Below are positions 11,639 to 22,751 of a DNA stretch of 64,000 nucleotides, piece by piece. A program made the position numbers and the translations under genes. Positions within the stretch are counted from its first letter, which is position 1; each line of letters opens with the position of its first letter. Under the pieces are notes generated by a model, which was not told the DNA's origin, made no database searches, and worked only from the letters and a program-made list of their open reading frames with translations. Source of the stretch: Aspidapion aeneum (Eukaryota > Arthropoda > Insecta > Coleoptera > Brentidae); contig OY755040.1 of NCBI GenBank assembly GCA_963576565.1, positions 85,430,321 to 85,494,320 on the forward strand, given 5' to 3'.

Positions 11639-11640
<2 letters not shown>
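9888..11640 (-). repeat. Left arm of the giant palindrome
   Basis: This ~1.75 kb is the reverse complement of 15574-17327 over its whole length, with only scattered mismatches and small indels. Arms meet the (TA)n tracts on the inside. On the outside the homology ends inside FB1 (ATTCGCC at 9888). The arm therefore contains the right half of FB1 plus about 1.36 kb of non-coding DNA. No reading frame in it has a recognisable product. Confidence 0.9.

Positions 11641-11714
<74 letters not shown>
11641..11714. repeat. (TA)n microsatellite, left inner edge of palindrome
   Basis: About 37 TA units between the palindrome arm and the 3' end of the R4 LINE. Confidence 0.97.
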
Positions 11715-11717
<3 letters not shown>

Positions 11718-11746
11718 TTAATTCACACATACGTGGTTTTGGCTAA

Positions 11747-11781
11747 CAGTGTCCGGGCGCTCATTGTCGCCAAGGACACTG
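11747..11781 (-). other. Conserved stem-loop in R4 3' UTR (long copy)
   Basis: Same CAGTGTCC/GGACACTG hairpin with inner GGCG/CGCC stem as at 3355-3389, on the minus strand between the stop codon and the TA tract. Confidence 0.6.
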
Positions 11782-11787
11782 CTAGTG

Positions 11788-14505
11788 TCAATACGGCGAG
11801 ACAGTCCGTCGAATAATTCCAACGGTCCCAAGTACAACGGCTTTCTGCATCCATGTGATAGCCCTATTTGGCATGCTAAGCTCTGTTATATGTTGCATGG
11901 TTTTTCTGTGTACCAAGCCGTTGGCGCTGATGACTATTGGCATTATTGTCACCTTTTGTAAGTTCCAGATGGTTTTTACTTCCTGAGCCAATGCTTGATA
12001 TTTCGTTATTTTTTCTCCATAGGCTTTAGCCAAGTTATAATCAATTATAATTGCCCTTTTTCCCGTTTTGTTCCACACAACCATATCCGGTCGGTTGTGC
12101 TCCACTGCTCTATCTGTTTCTACGGTAACGTCCCAGTAGATCTTCGTGGTATTATTTTCAAGCAGTGGCTGTGGACTGTACATATGGTGAGGAGTGAATT
12201 TCTCCAGCAAACCCTTACTTAGACTGACCATCTGATGAACCACTTTACCCATGTTATTGTGTCTTTCCAGATATTTGGTGTTAGCAATGGCAGAGCAACC
12301 CGATGCCAAGTGTTGTACGGTTTCCTCAGCTATATTACAAAGTCTGCACTTGGTTGTTTCTACCTCCTGCTTGAGGATATGTCGGGTATATGTTCTCGTT
12401 TTAACGACCTGATCTTGGATCGCGAGGAGAGCTCCTTCGGTCTCTGGGAAAAGGTACCCTGTCGTTAGGTAGGAGTTAGATGCGGCAATATCTACTTCAG
12501 GTTGATGCAGACTTGTGTAGAACCTCCCGTGCAACACTTTTCTTTGCCAGTTGGATTTAAGCTGCTCAGAAAGATTATCTTCCTCTGACTCCTCCGGATT
12601 TGCCAGGTTCAGTGGAGTGATCTTTTTATCCCAGTTTCGTATACTTCTGTGTACTGGCTGATTGTGTTTATTAAAGTATTTTCTGAGCATTTTTCTTTCT
12701 TTGATATTTGAGGCTTGCAGACTGCTCAGTCCACGCCCTCCTTCCCTACGAGATAGGTACAGTCGTTCGATTGCTGAGTTAGGGTGCAGTAATCCGTTCT
12801 TAGTGAGGAGTTTTCTGATCCTCTGATCTAATCTTTCCAGGTCAGTTTTTGACCATGAAAGTACTCCGGCGGTGTATGTAAAAGCTGGTACTGCCCAGGT
12901 ATTTATTGCTGCTATCTTGTTTTTAGCATTTAATTGCGTTTTTAGTATCTTCTGTACCCTCCGGATCAGTTCGCGCTCTGCCCCTTCCTTGTTTTCCTTT
13001 TGTCGTATCTCGTAGGTTTGTTGGATACCCAAATACCTGTAAGTGGCTTCTGTCCCTAGTTCCTTGATCCGACCTCCATCCCTCAGTGTGATATCGCCTT
13101 GCTCCATCAGTTTACCTCTCCTTACATGGACGACCGCACACTTGTCAAGTCCAAATTTCATTTGTATGCCTTCACTGAAGCTTCTAACAAGCTCCAGCTC
13201 TCCCTCTAACTGTTGTTGTCCTCTTCCGTACAGTTTGAGATCGTCCATATAAAAGACGTGCGATATTTTTGCATGGTCATCGATTGTGTATGCGTATGAA
13301 CTTCTGTTAAGCATGTTGCTTAGTGGGTTAAGGGCTAGGCAAAACCACAGTGGGCTAAAACTGTTGCCTTGGAATATTCCTCGGCGAACAGATATCTCTT
13401 CTGTGCTGTATGAGTTGGTCCCCCCCCTGACTGTCAGAGTCGTCCTCCATGTCGACATTAAATGTTGTAGTAAACCCATCAGATTTTCGTCAACCTTGTA
13501 AATTTTAAAGACTTCTATCAGCCATGAGTGTGGTACCGAGTCATACGCCTTTTGGTAATCGATCCATGCCATGGAAACATTTTTTTGGCGTCTTTTTGCT
13601 TGTTTGGTTATGACGTTGTCGATCACCAAGAGTTCCTTGCATCCTCTAGCTTTTTGCTTACATCCGTTCTGTTCCCATGCTAGGATTTTGTTCACTTTAA
13701 GGTGACCATTAAGCTTGTGCCCTAAGATGGAAGTCAGTATCTTGTAAGCCGACGGAAGACACGTTATTGGTCTATAGTTTTTGGCCTGTTGTAAATTTCC
13801 TTTCTTAGGCAGCATGTGTGTCTGCCCAAGCGTGAGATATGTGGGGATTTCGCGTGGATTCCTTAATGCGTTTTGAATCAGGCTCGCTAAGATCTTGTGT
13901 GTGTGTGAGAATCCCTTCCACCAATAATTGTGTATTCCGTCAAGTCCCGGCGCTGTCCAGTTTTTGAGTCGCTTTACTGTCTCCTTAACGTCTGTTTCAG
14001 AGACAGTAACCTCTGGCATCTCTGTGTAATTTGCCGCGCTTTCTTTTTCAGCAGCGATCCATTGTGCCTGGAAGTCATGCTCAACTCTCTGGGACCAGAT
14101 GCTCGACCAGAATTCAGTCATTTCTTCCTTAGAGGGTATTGTGTTTGTATTTTGGCCTTGGTTCTCCTCGTTAAGATTTCTGAAGAACAATTTCTGGTTA
14201 TTGATAAAAAGGTCATTTTGTTTCCGCCTAAGCGTTCTCTTATGATACCTTTTTATCCTATTTCCCAGTGCTGCTATCTTTTGCTTTAACACCTCGACCC
14301 TAAGGAGTAGTTTTTCCCGATACTGCGCATCGTTTTTCTTTATTTTTGCGCTCTTTGCATAGCTTAAAACTTTCTTCTCTAGCTTCTTTTTGGGTTGATC
14401 GGTCGTAAGATACGAGTATAATACACCAATCTCCCGCCGGAAGGCAGAGATTTTTTCTTCAAGCCTTTTCTCCCATGGAGGTTGTTGTTGTAGAAGGCGC
14501 GGTTT
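11788..14505 (-). pseudogene. R4 LINE polyprotein, RT to endonuclease
   Basis: The frame is open from about 14505 to the stop at 11788 (about 900 residues). The reverse transcriptase shows LKNWTAPGLDGIHNYWWKGF, AKNYRPITCLPSAYKIL, AWIDYQKAYDSVPHSW, RRGIFQGNSFSPLWFCLA, FYMDDLKLYG (catalytic YMDD) and KFGLDKCAVV. A Cys/His finger (CRLCNIAEETVQHLASGC) precedes the restriction-like endonuclease RPDMVVWNK. Just after the AIIID segment, six residues (FTVPQD in the fragment at 2904) are missing: an 18-bp deletion between short GAT repeats. This probably disables target cleavage while leaving the RT region intact. It is joined to the N-terminal part by a frameshift around 14480-14515. Confidence 0.85.
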
Positions 14506-15489
14506 TTGTTTGCGCGTGTATGCTAGTGGCAGCGCAGTATACGTTATGACATAGGTTTTCTAGGTCATTAGATCTTGTGAACTCTCCTTTAAGTGTTGTG
14601 TTAATTGATTCTATTGTGTTTTTGACCTCTAAGGTGATTTTAATGCGTGATAGCTTTGGCCTTACGTGCATTTCTACTCCTTCATATTTATGATGGAATT
14701 CTTGAAAGAGCAGCTTGATCTCGGCTGATACTGGTCGATCATCTTCTTGTTGTGCCTCATCGTTTGGTTCAGTCCTTTCATCTGGGGCCGCTGGTATAAA
14801 GCTTCTCCTTGCTAGTGACTGCCTAAGCAGTTGCGGCCTCCTGTTCCGGTTTTCAGTTGCTTCAGCCTTCATTGCAGCTAGTTCATCCGGAGATATCAAC
14901 TTACGCTTTTTGATGTTAGTAATTTGTGCCGCTAGGTGTTGCGATGTGAACTGTTTTTCGGGAAAAGCTTCATTCCATAGTTCAACCATTCTTGCCCGGT
15001 ACTTGGTTTTCTTTGTCTCCCCTTCAGTGACTTTGAAGTAAGCATTCATCAGTGTGAGATTCATTTCCCTGGTCCAATGCTGCCTTCCCCGTCTTTGAGC
15101 TACAGCGGGATCCTGCGGTGGACTTGCGTCCTGCAGATCCAAGCTGTTTCTCCGGGTGTCGTGATTGGGGGTGCTTGGCCTTGTGGTTCCGTTTCGCACA
15201 GAGGCGCCACTCGCTCCGCCTTCTTGTGCTAGGGACTGTAACGATCTTCCCACAGACGCACTCCCGACGTCTGGGGCGGGTTCCGAGGCTTCGTTTGGTT
15301 CAACGAGAGCAGGTAATTCTCAACCCGCGGGGTGCTAACCCGCCAGTTGGTTTGCTGGGGTCTGCGGGGATGCGAATCCCGAAGGCCTACGGCCCCCCCT
15401 GCAGGCGAAGCTGGCTGTACAGGTCTTACGTCGTTACCTGTAGCAGCAGAGAGTGTCACTGGCTTGTGACCCCTCCACCGGCCAGACAT
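14459..15489 (-). pseudogene. R4 LINE polyprotein, N-terminal part
   Basis: It begins with ATG at 15489 ([13 protein letters not shown]) and runs about 80 residues before a frameshift near 15250, then continues as a 264-residue frame to 14459. The first ~90 residues are rich in Pro, Arg and Ser. A later block (RRGRQHWTREMNLTLMNAYF, then YRARMVELWNEAFP and LAAQITNIKKRKLISPDEL) is a helical domain of the kind found upstream of the RT in R4-type proteins and could bind DNA. A second frameshift around 14480-14515 leads into the RT frame. I infer a DNA-targeting role from position; no experimentally known motif is claimed. Confidence 0.7.
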
Positions 15490-15493
15490 TTAA

Positions 15494-15496
<3 letters not shown>

Positions 15497-15573
<77 letters not shown>
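15497..15573. repeat. (TA)n microsatellite, right inner edge of palindrome
   Basis: About 38 TA units between the R4 start and the right palindrome arm. Confidence 0.97.
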
Positions 15574-15575
<2 letters not shown>

Positions 15576-17327
15576 AGAAAGGGTACGTTGTTACCCCAAA
15601 ACAAAGTAGATAAACTACGCTTTCACCTCATATATAGCGTGGCCACCTCACTTTTTTGAGGTGACAGCGTTTTTCAATGAAAATTTCAGGGATGATTACT
15701 GACACACTTAGCAAGCTGTGTGCAAAATTTTGTTCTGAGGTCAAAAAGTGGTGTATAGCTATTTTTCGGCCGTATAGTTGACGTATCAACCGGTGGCGCT
15801 AGCATCGCTTTGATTGAAGTAAACGGTCGACTGTGCCACCTCGCTGGTATAAATCAAATTTAAAGTATTAAAAACGCGTAGCAGTGACCTCAAAAAATTT
15901 GGCAACCTTGCAGAATAAATTTTAGAAGCTGCACCGGTATCTCTCTAACTTTTTGTTTTTATTTAAATTAGAATATATTATTTCTTATATTTATTAAAAA
16001 CGATGTCCGGGCGTCTGATATTTTAGGAAGAACTGCGTAGATAATTACTATATTTTTTATTTTACTGGAATAATTTAACTACTTTGCTCTTAACCAAAAA
16101 TATTTTTTTTTTTAGTCTTATTTTTAGAAAAGCTATCGGGATCGTCAAAAAAAACTGTTTTTTAATAAAATTCAAAATAAGTTATTTGGGTCAAAAACGT
16201 ACTATCAAATTTTGTAATAGTGTCTGTTAGTGGTATGGTTGTGAGCTACAACTATGGCTGTTGTAAATTATATTTTTAAATTACGTACAATTTTTTTATT
16301 AGTATGAACACCGCAGTAACCACTTATCTGACCTGGAGGCACCTGGCTAGTGTGACCTTAATTTTTTTTGCAAAAATGTACCAACATACAGGCTCGGCTG
16401 CTTTTTAAGGCGCCATGGCCGCGCGCACACCCACTAAGAAAATATAAAAAATAAAATCCTAATTAAAATATTTTGCTTATTCTATAATTTTTCCTTTCGC
16501 CTTGACGCATATCATGGAATAATACGAGTCGATGATCCCTAGCCGCTCGGGTTTCTCGGGCCGCAAGCCACATTGCGGACCGCGTTACAATGGTAATGGT
16601 GCGGGGTGGAAGGGAAGGTAGACCGCTGTTTTAATGCAACAAAAGTCGTACTTATTTTGCTGTCTATCTGATTAATATAACATGATAAGACGAGTTTTTA
16701 AACGTTATGAAATTCAAAGGGAAAAAAATCAATGCATGCAGGTAAATCCTATGTTGATTTTCATTTCGGTTTTTTAAGAGTAATTTTTTACGGTAAGAAA
16801 TATAACTCAGTTTTTCAACACATTGTGGTATTCTTTCTTTAAAAAAAATCCAGAACCCCCACTCTGAAGCCTAGTACTACATAGGTATCAGGGACGGTCC
16901 TTCAAAGCTTTTTTGAAATGTGGCCGTTTGTCTTAATACGCGGGATGGGACAACTGGGAACCGCCATCTCGGCGCTGCCAACTGGGCGCGGGGCCAACTC
17001 GGCGCCGGGCTAAAAAAAAATTTTTCGATAAAATGTGCAGATGAAAAACAAAATAGATATATTATTTATACAATTTTTTTTTTTTAATCCTTTACGCAGT
17101 TTTCTTGAAACTTGGTTTTGTGAAGTAAAGTTAAATCCATTAAGTCGAGTGTTATAATTTGGTGTTTGGTAACCTGGTATAAATTTAACACTACAATTTA
17201 CGTTTTTTGTTACAACAATGGCGGATTTCTTTATTTTTAAACCGATTTGTCTCAAACTAGAAAGTTTATAGTACCTGAGATCACTTATACAGTTTTATCC
17301 ACAAACAAAAAATTCAAAATGGCGAAT
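15574..17327 (+). repeat. Right arm of the giant palindrome
   Basis: Reverse complement of 9888-11640. It starts TTGAGAAAGGGTACG next to the TA tract, and at 16941 reaches the outer end of a half copy of FB1 (GGGATGGGACAACTGGG). It ends at 17327 in the sequence AAAATGGCGAAT, where RTE sequence begins abruptly. The FB1 target duplication is retained as CTTAATACG at 16932-16940. This shows the foldback element was already in place when the arm was duplicated. Confidence 0.9.
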
Positions 17328-17560
17328 ACTTCTTGTTGAGCATGTTTTTCTTTTGCCACTCCGCTATAGAAATGGTCATACTGTCCTAGGTTTTCAGATC
17401 CTTTTCCTTTCTTCTTCGTTTCTGTTAGTACAGCAAGGTCAACCTTCATTCTGCTGCACTCATGTACTATTTCATTCACTTTTCGACTCATTCCTTGTAC
17501 GTTCCATGTACCAAAAATCATATTCCTGTTTCTTTGCTTGGTTCGTTTTAGGTTTTTCAT
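17328..17560 (-). pseudogene. RTE-type LINE, N-terminal endonuclease fragment
   Basis: The frame starts at ATG 17560. It contains MIFGTWNVQGMSRKVNEIV and LAVLTETKKKGKGSE, the first motifs of an RTE endonuclease (the catalytic Glu in LTETK is visible), then GQYDHFYSGVAKEKHAQQ. It stops abruptly at the palindrome arm boundary; the residues after that are foldback sequence. Reverse transcriptase and the rest of the endonuclease are absent. It could derive from the same RTE group as copies A and B, which lack this region, but the overlap needed to prove that is missing. Confidence 0.8.
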
Positions 17561-18226
17561 TTCTTTCCGAGGTGTTTGATTGGGTTTTTTAACAGTGTAC
17601 GTTTTTTCTGGGTATCAGAGAGTTAGTCTAATGCCCCAACCCCCAACCTGGAGGACCATGTGATTTTTGATCGAGGTTTTCTTCCCCTAGCCTTTGGTGA
17701 TTCCAACGCCGGTACTACAAGGCAGCATCTTCTTCTTTTATGCTATCCCTAAAAGAAAGGGTTGCCACCTGCGCTATGATCACCGTACCGAGGTCCATCC
17801 TCTCCGCCTTTCATACCGATGTGGTCTTCCCGTAACCCTGGGAATGGGACCCTAAACAGGTGCTAACTCTCCGGGTCAGAGAGTACCTGGAATCTACGGA
17901 GGGCAGGGGTCGATTCATTTCCCCTGATAGACATCTGACGAGGTCTATGCCATGCATAAATAAATGGATCCATGACGGATCTGATACCTTCCTAGCTAGC
18001 CTATTAGCACACTTCAAGTGAAGCTATGATAATTTTTTGTAAATATCTCGGAAACCAAAGATCCTACGAAGTTTTGGGTTATAACACAAATTATTGAACA
18101 AAATGTGGCCTGCTATATTCCGAAAATCAAAATCTAATCAGCTCATTAAAGTGTCGAACACTATTTTACCTAAAATTTTTAAGAAAATCGGTTCAGCGGT
18201 TTAGGAGCTATCGTGTTACGGACAGA
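17561..18226 (-). other. Probable RTE 5' untranslated region, then dispersed repeat
   Basis: 17561-18015 is GC-richer than its surroundings and lies directly upstream of the RTE start codon, so it is probably the element's 5' leader. From about 17960 to 18226 the sequence resembles 6345-6555 in inverse (ATGGATC, GACGGATCTGATAC, CGGTTCAGCGGTTTAGGAGC). No independent gene is seen. Confidence 0.5.
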
Positions 18227-18329
18227 AAAAATACTCTGCCAATATATGGGCCCCTAAGCTCACACTAGGTACTATAGTTATAGTGTACATGTGAGCTAAT
18301 ATAACTAAAAACTGAAATATATTTTATTC

Positions 18330-18662
18330 AACTCCAGACTAAATTACCTTTTGTTTGATACCACACAAGCCATGTTTTGACTTAAACTCAAATTTTTGAA
18401 ATCTACCCCCACCCTTAAAAAAAACAAAAACTAAAATGTATTTTGTTAAACTCCGGACTCAATTACCTTTCGTTTGATATCACACACACCATATTTTCAC
18501 TTTAACTCTAATTTTTAAAATATACCCCCACCCTTTTTTTAAAATATATTAAAATGTATTTTGTTTAACTGCAGACTCAATTACCTTTCGTTTGATATCA
18601 CACACGCCATATTTTCACATAAACTCTAATTTTTGAAATCTACCCCCACCCTTTTATTCGGT
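18330..18662 (+). repeat. ~118-bp tandem repeat, three units
   Basis: Each unit carries CTCAATTACCTTTCGTTTGA and TCTACCCCCACCCTT. Copy 2 has about three units and copy 3 about two, so unit number varies between copies of the mobile unit. Confidence 0.85.
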
Positions 18663-18782
18663 TTGTGTTCGGTGAATTTTGTTCATTTTTAAATGGGACC
18701 ATCTCGACTCAAGACCCAGCCTAGGTACCAAATTTCATTAAAATCGGCCAAGCGGTTTTTGAGTTATGCGCGTTGGTCGTTA

Positions 18783-18839
18783 CAGACAGACATACAGACA
18801 GACAGACAGACATACAGACAGACAGACAGACAGACAGAC
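18783..18839 (+). repeat. (ACAG)n microsatellite
   Basis: Imperfect ACAG/ACAT tract inside the hairpin-ended repeat. It is shorter in copies 2 and 3. Confidence 0.9.
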
Positions 18840-18979
18840 GGCGCAACAAAAAAGTTTCAAAATCATCTGAAACGCAAAGATATATAAAAAATTTTGAAAT
18901 CGGAGCAACTTTTTTTTTCTCGAAAAAATTAGGATCACCATAGCTCACACTACTATAGTATAGTATATGTGTGAGCTAA

Positions 18980-19766
18980 AATACAGACACACACAGATAG
19001 ACATCAGGACGATATTACTAGGATAGGTCAAAATACACCCAAATAACACATTTTTGGCGTTATCTCCAAAAAAAAAATTTTTCGTCGAAAAAGCCATTGC
19101 TGCGCGGGCTAGAAAGGTAAAATCATCACAAAATGATTAGAATCTTGAAATTTGGAAATAACTAAATAATGACACATGTCATTTTACAGATTTTTTTCTT
19201 CACTTTATTATTCACCCGGTTGTATTTATATTTGCAATTTTAGTTAAAAAAATAGTTTTAAACCATTTTGACGAATATTACTACTACACCACCATTATTA
19301 ACGGTAAAAGTATTTATTTATTTTTAACAAAATACGCCAATCGTGGGCTTATTAAGACGTTTAGCCCAGGGTGCTGCGCCATATACGCAAGAGTTATCAG
19401 GGCATAAGGTCAAATAATTTTTACAAAATAACTTACCAATTACAATGTTAGTTTGAATTCACTTAACCTTAAGCAACACACGTCGCCAGAATATTTTCTG
19501 TAAAATAATTAATGTTCGCATTTTGTCTCTAAAAGCATTGAATAAATTTCATGCGTGGTCCGAAATCATCCTCCGACAATGTCTGAACTCTTTGGTAATG
19601 ATATAACAGATTTTGTACTTAAATTTGGGATATTTTTTAGTCCAGTCATTATAGAATTTTAGCTCGCAAAAGGTGGGTAGTCGCGATTTTGACGTATGAT
19701 ATTGATATTGGAGTCCTAAAAGAAAGTAAAAAGGAGCGCCAGAAATATAGAGACTTCCAGTAGAAA
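18980..19766. other. Non-coding, AT-rich
   Basis: 18980-19110 repeats sequence from 7580-7720. The remainder shows no gene, inverted repeat or RNA that I recognise. Confidence 0.5.
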
Positions 19767-20440
19767 AATTATGGACAGTGCTAGAGCAGACTAATATCAA
19801 TCATACATACATAAAAGCGATAAAAGAACTATACAAACGGTCAAAATCTAAAATTAAAATTGGAAATCGACTTTCAAAAGAATTCCTGCTAACGAACGGC
19901 TTAAGACAGGGATGTTGTATCTCTCCAACTCTTTTTAAAATATATATCGCAGTAGCTCTAAAAAACTGGAAACGCAAAGTACACGGCATGGGAATACAAC
20001 TTAACGACCGATTTACCATACAGTTTGCTGACGACCAAGTAATTGTAGCTAATGATAAAGAAGACATGGATTATATGATGAGAAAGTTAACGGAAGAATA
20101 CCAAAAGTGGGGGTTAACAGTGAACGTGGGCAAGACACAGTACTTATGTATTGGAAACGAATCAAGTGAATTAGAACTAGAAAATGGAGAAACAATATCT
20201 CAATGCAATGAGTATGTATACTTGGGTGTCACATTTGATTAGACAGGAACAGACTGTAAATAACTGGAAAAAAGAGTAGTAAAAGCAAAAAAGGTTATTG
20301 GTTGTCTTAACAGTATTTTATGGAGCAGAGTGATAAAGAAGAATGTAAAATTTAACATATATGAAACAATGGTGAAAAGCACGCTGTTGTATGGAATAGA
20401 GACTTGTTGCGTAACAGAAAAATTACAAAATACAAAGCAA
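19767..20440 (+). pseudogene. RTE-type LINE fragment, reverse transcriptase core
   Basis: The frame covers IKAIKELYKRSKSKIKIG, GLRQGCCISPTLF (the QG block), FTIQFADDQVIVAND (catalytic FADD), YQKWGLTVNVGKTQYLC and YVYLGVTFD. It stops at about 20240; the same frame then reads on through a second stop (LEKRVVKAKKVIGCLNSILW, KSTLLYGIETCC). It is a different RTE lineage from copies A and B: similar motifs but clearly divergent residues. Both ends are truncated, and the right end runs into a hAT-type fragment. Inactive. Confidence 0.85.
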
Positions 20441-20708
20441 AAATATATTTGATGATAAAACACAAAAAATAGCTTAAAATTTGACATTATAAGGCTTCGG
20501 CCCCCCCCCAAGCAGCGGCGTAGTTCGTTGCGTCCCCGCTAAAGACATGATGGCCTTTGTTTTTTTTTGGTTGCAAGAGTTTTGTCCCCGCCCCACACAT
20601 GATGACCTTTTTTTTTGGTCGCACGATTTGTGACAGGCGCCTTGTTAGCTGTCGGCCCCCAAGAGGCCTCGGGCCCCCCTCCAAGACACATTCCTGGGTG
20701 CGCCACTG
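20441..20708. mobile_element. hAT-type miniature element, right part
   Basis: Ends CTGGGTGCGCCACTG at 20708, a CAGTGGCGCACCCAG-type inverted end. The left part (AAAACACAAAAAATAGCTTA, then ATTATAAGGCTTCGG and poly-C) is shared with 30584-30645. The left end is missing, as the RTE fragment joins at about 20449. No coding capacity. Confidence 0.6.
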
Positions 20709-22179
20709 CTGCATTTATTTCCTTATAAATTCATTACGACTGAACCGATTTTGAAATAAAAAACATCCCGGCTAGAATTGATTTCTCTTTAAAGATCATG
20801 ATTAGAGTATATTGCCATCTTAAAATTTAAGATGGTGGACAGAATTATACTTGATTCTTCAAAATGGCGTGTTTATTCATATTTACCCAAAATGTTTTAG
20901 TTTTTTTTTTAATTTATAGAAAAGCACTTCAACAGGAACAAATTAGTAAAATCGGTGTGATGGTTCTCAAAAATTCTATTTTTGTTTCAACCATTGTATT
21001 AAAGATTATACGATTGTATTGCCAATTCTGTTTGCATTAATTTCCTTATAAATTCGTTATTACTAAACCGATTTTAGTGAAATAAAAAAATCATAGTGAG
21101 AATGGATTGCTTTTTAAGGACTGGAATCAACATTCTCCGCTATCTTCGAATTTAAGATGTCGGACAGAATCATACTTAATGCAATGCAATCGTATAATTT
21201 GTAAAACAATGGTTAAAACAAAATCAGATTTTGTAAGAATCACTTCACTGATGTTAGAGCAGTGTACCTTGTTCAGCTAGGAACAAGTATTGCTTTTCTT
21301 TATATTAAAAAAAAACTAAAACATTTTTATAAAATAACAATAAAGTTGCCTCTTTGAAGGGTCAAGTATGATTCTGTCCGACATCTTAAGTTTTAAGATG
21401 GCGATTATAATCTTTAAAGGGCAATTCATTCTCACCATGATTTTTTTTATTTCACTAAGATTGGTTCAGTAATAATGAGTTTATAAGGAAATGAATGCAG
21501 ACAGGATTGGCAATGCAATCGTATATCTGTAAAACAATGGGTGAAACAAAAACAGATTTTTTGAGAACTACTATACCGATTTTACTAATTTGTACCTCAT
21601 TATGCGCGGGAAAAACGCTTTCCTATGAATTAAAACAAAAGCTAAACTTTTTACAGAAAATAAGAATAAACACGCCATTTTGAAGAATCAAGTATGATTC
21701 TGTCCACCATCTTAAATTTTAAGATGGCGATAAATTTTGATCATGATCTTAAAAAAGCAATCAATTCTCACTAGGATGGTTTTTATTTCATTAAAATCGG
21801 TTTACTAGTAATGAATTTATAAGGAAATAAATGCAGACATGATGGGCAAGGCAATCGTATAATATTCAAAACAATGGCTGAGACATAAATATGTCTTTTA
21901 GAACCACAGAACCGATATTGCTGATTTGTACCTTGTTGTCTGTGGCAAAAATGCATCTTTTTTACTGATTTAAAAAAATAATTAAAACATATTCGCAACA
22001 CAAGAATAATTAAATAATTTCGTCCGCCATCTTGGATTTTAAGACGGCGGACAAAACCATATATTTAACCAAAACTCTGCTTAATTCTCTGCCAAGTGCA
22101 GTTTGTCCCATTAAAATCGATGGTAAAGTTCAAAATTTATAATAAAAAAAAATTGTCCGAGTTTTTTTGGCCCACCCGG
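20709..22179. mobile_element. TA-flanked foldback-like repeat, right part
   Basis: Made of ~330-bp units in alternating orientation, each with AAGATGGCGGACAGAATCAT-like and AAACCGATTTTA-like blocks. The right end is GTTTTTTTGGCCCACCCGG followed by TA at 22180-22181. The matching left end, CCGGGTGGGCCAAAAAAACC preceded by TA, is at 30143. The left end here is cut by the hAT fragment at 20708. No reading frame has a recognisable product. Confidence 0.7.
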
Positions 22180-22751
22180 TATATAAAATAGGTTTAAACT
22201 TTAACTATAAATAGGCGTAGTCATATGTAGTATCTTAGAATTATTATAAACGATCCACATTTAACCAACAGACGTGTTAATGTGAAAATGGATTAGTAGT
22301 TTTCAAGTTGTCGTGGGACAACAAAAATCGAATTTTTGACACATTTTTACTTATCACAGCTGCCGTAGTAAATTAAAATATATATATATAGTTTATGTTC
22401 CCGATATTCTGATCAACATCCACAAATCCAAGAAAAGTTTTGTAGTTGTGAAATCACTTTTAGCTTTGCATAGTCGCACCACAACGCTTTTTATATAAAT
22501 TATTTCTTTGATGTAAATTTCCCTTATGAGAATTATTTTTCCCATTCCTAAAGTTAGTTAAAAGATTAAGTAAGAGAAAAAAGCAGGAGTATTCGCCTTT
22601 AGTCGGCAGAAAACACGTGACTGAGTCTAAACGACGCGTGACGCATAAGGCTTTAAATGTTATGGCTGGTGGTGACTGGCGGCAAAACGGCGTTGCCGCA
22701 TAATTGACGCGTCAGTTTTACTGGCGTTTTGCAAAGAATCGGGCTCACGAT
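22180..22751. other. Non-coding flank upstream of BEL gag
   Basis: No gene is recognisable. It should contain the BEL leader near its right end, but no sequence resembling the LTR at 40492-41380 is visible, so the 5' LTR is absent or unrecognisable. Confidence 0.45.

Larger units (their letters stand above)
11715..15496 (-). mobile_element. R4/Dong-type LINE, nearly full length, inserted in (TA)n
   Basis: The element runs from a start codon at 15489, only about seven bases from the upstream TA tract, to a short 3' UTR ending at the downstream TA tract. It has one long reading frame with N-terminal domain, reverse transcriptase, CCHC-type finger and restriction-like endonuclease, the architecture of the R2/R4 group. 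Members of this group have sequence-specific targets; Dong uses TAA repeats. Here the flanking DNA on both sides is (TA)n, suggesting TA-microsatellite specificity. Two small frameshifts and an 18-bp deletion make this copy defective. Confidence 0.85.
18227..18979 (+). mobile_element. Hairpin-ended repeat, copy 1
   Basis: Starts AAAATACTCTGCCAATATAT with a nearby AGCTCACAC...GTGAGC hairpin, and ends with a second hairpin AGCTCACACTACTATAG...GTGTGAGCTAA. Between them lie three ~118-bp tandem units and an (ACAG)n tract. Copies are at 36911-37631 (inverted) and 55133-55738, sharing both ends, so it is a discrete mobile unit. It encodes no protein. A hairpin before CTAA recalls Helitron 3' ends, but the flanks do not fit the A/T insertion rule. 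Confidence 0.75.

Noticed and set aside
14715..15041. Plus-strand frames opposite the R4 gene (also 13043-13501 and 13930-14289)
   Set aside because: Antisense shadows of the R4 coding frame; no domain and no start context.
17930..17960. Second hammerhead (CTGACGAG)
   Set aside because: The CUGANGA match is present but no GAAA with a pairing stem II and stem I follows.
18227..18979. Helitron
   Set aside because: Ends in a hairpin and CTAA, but the following bases are A rather than T in two of three copies, the start does not give a clean TC after A in all, and no Rep/helicase is seen.
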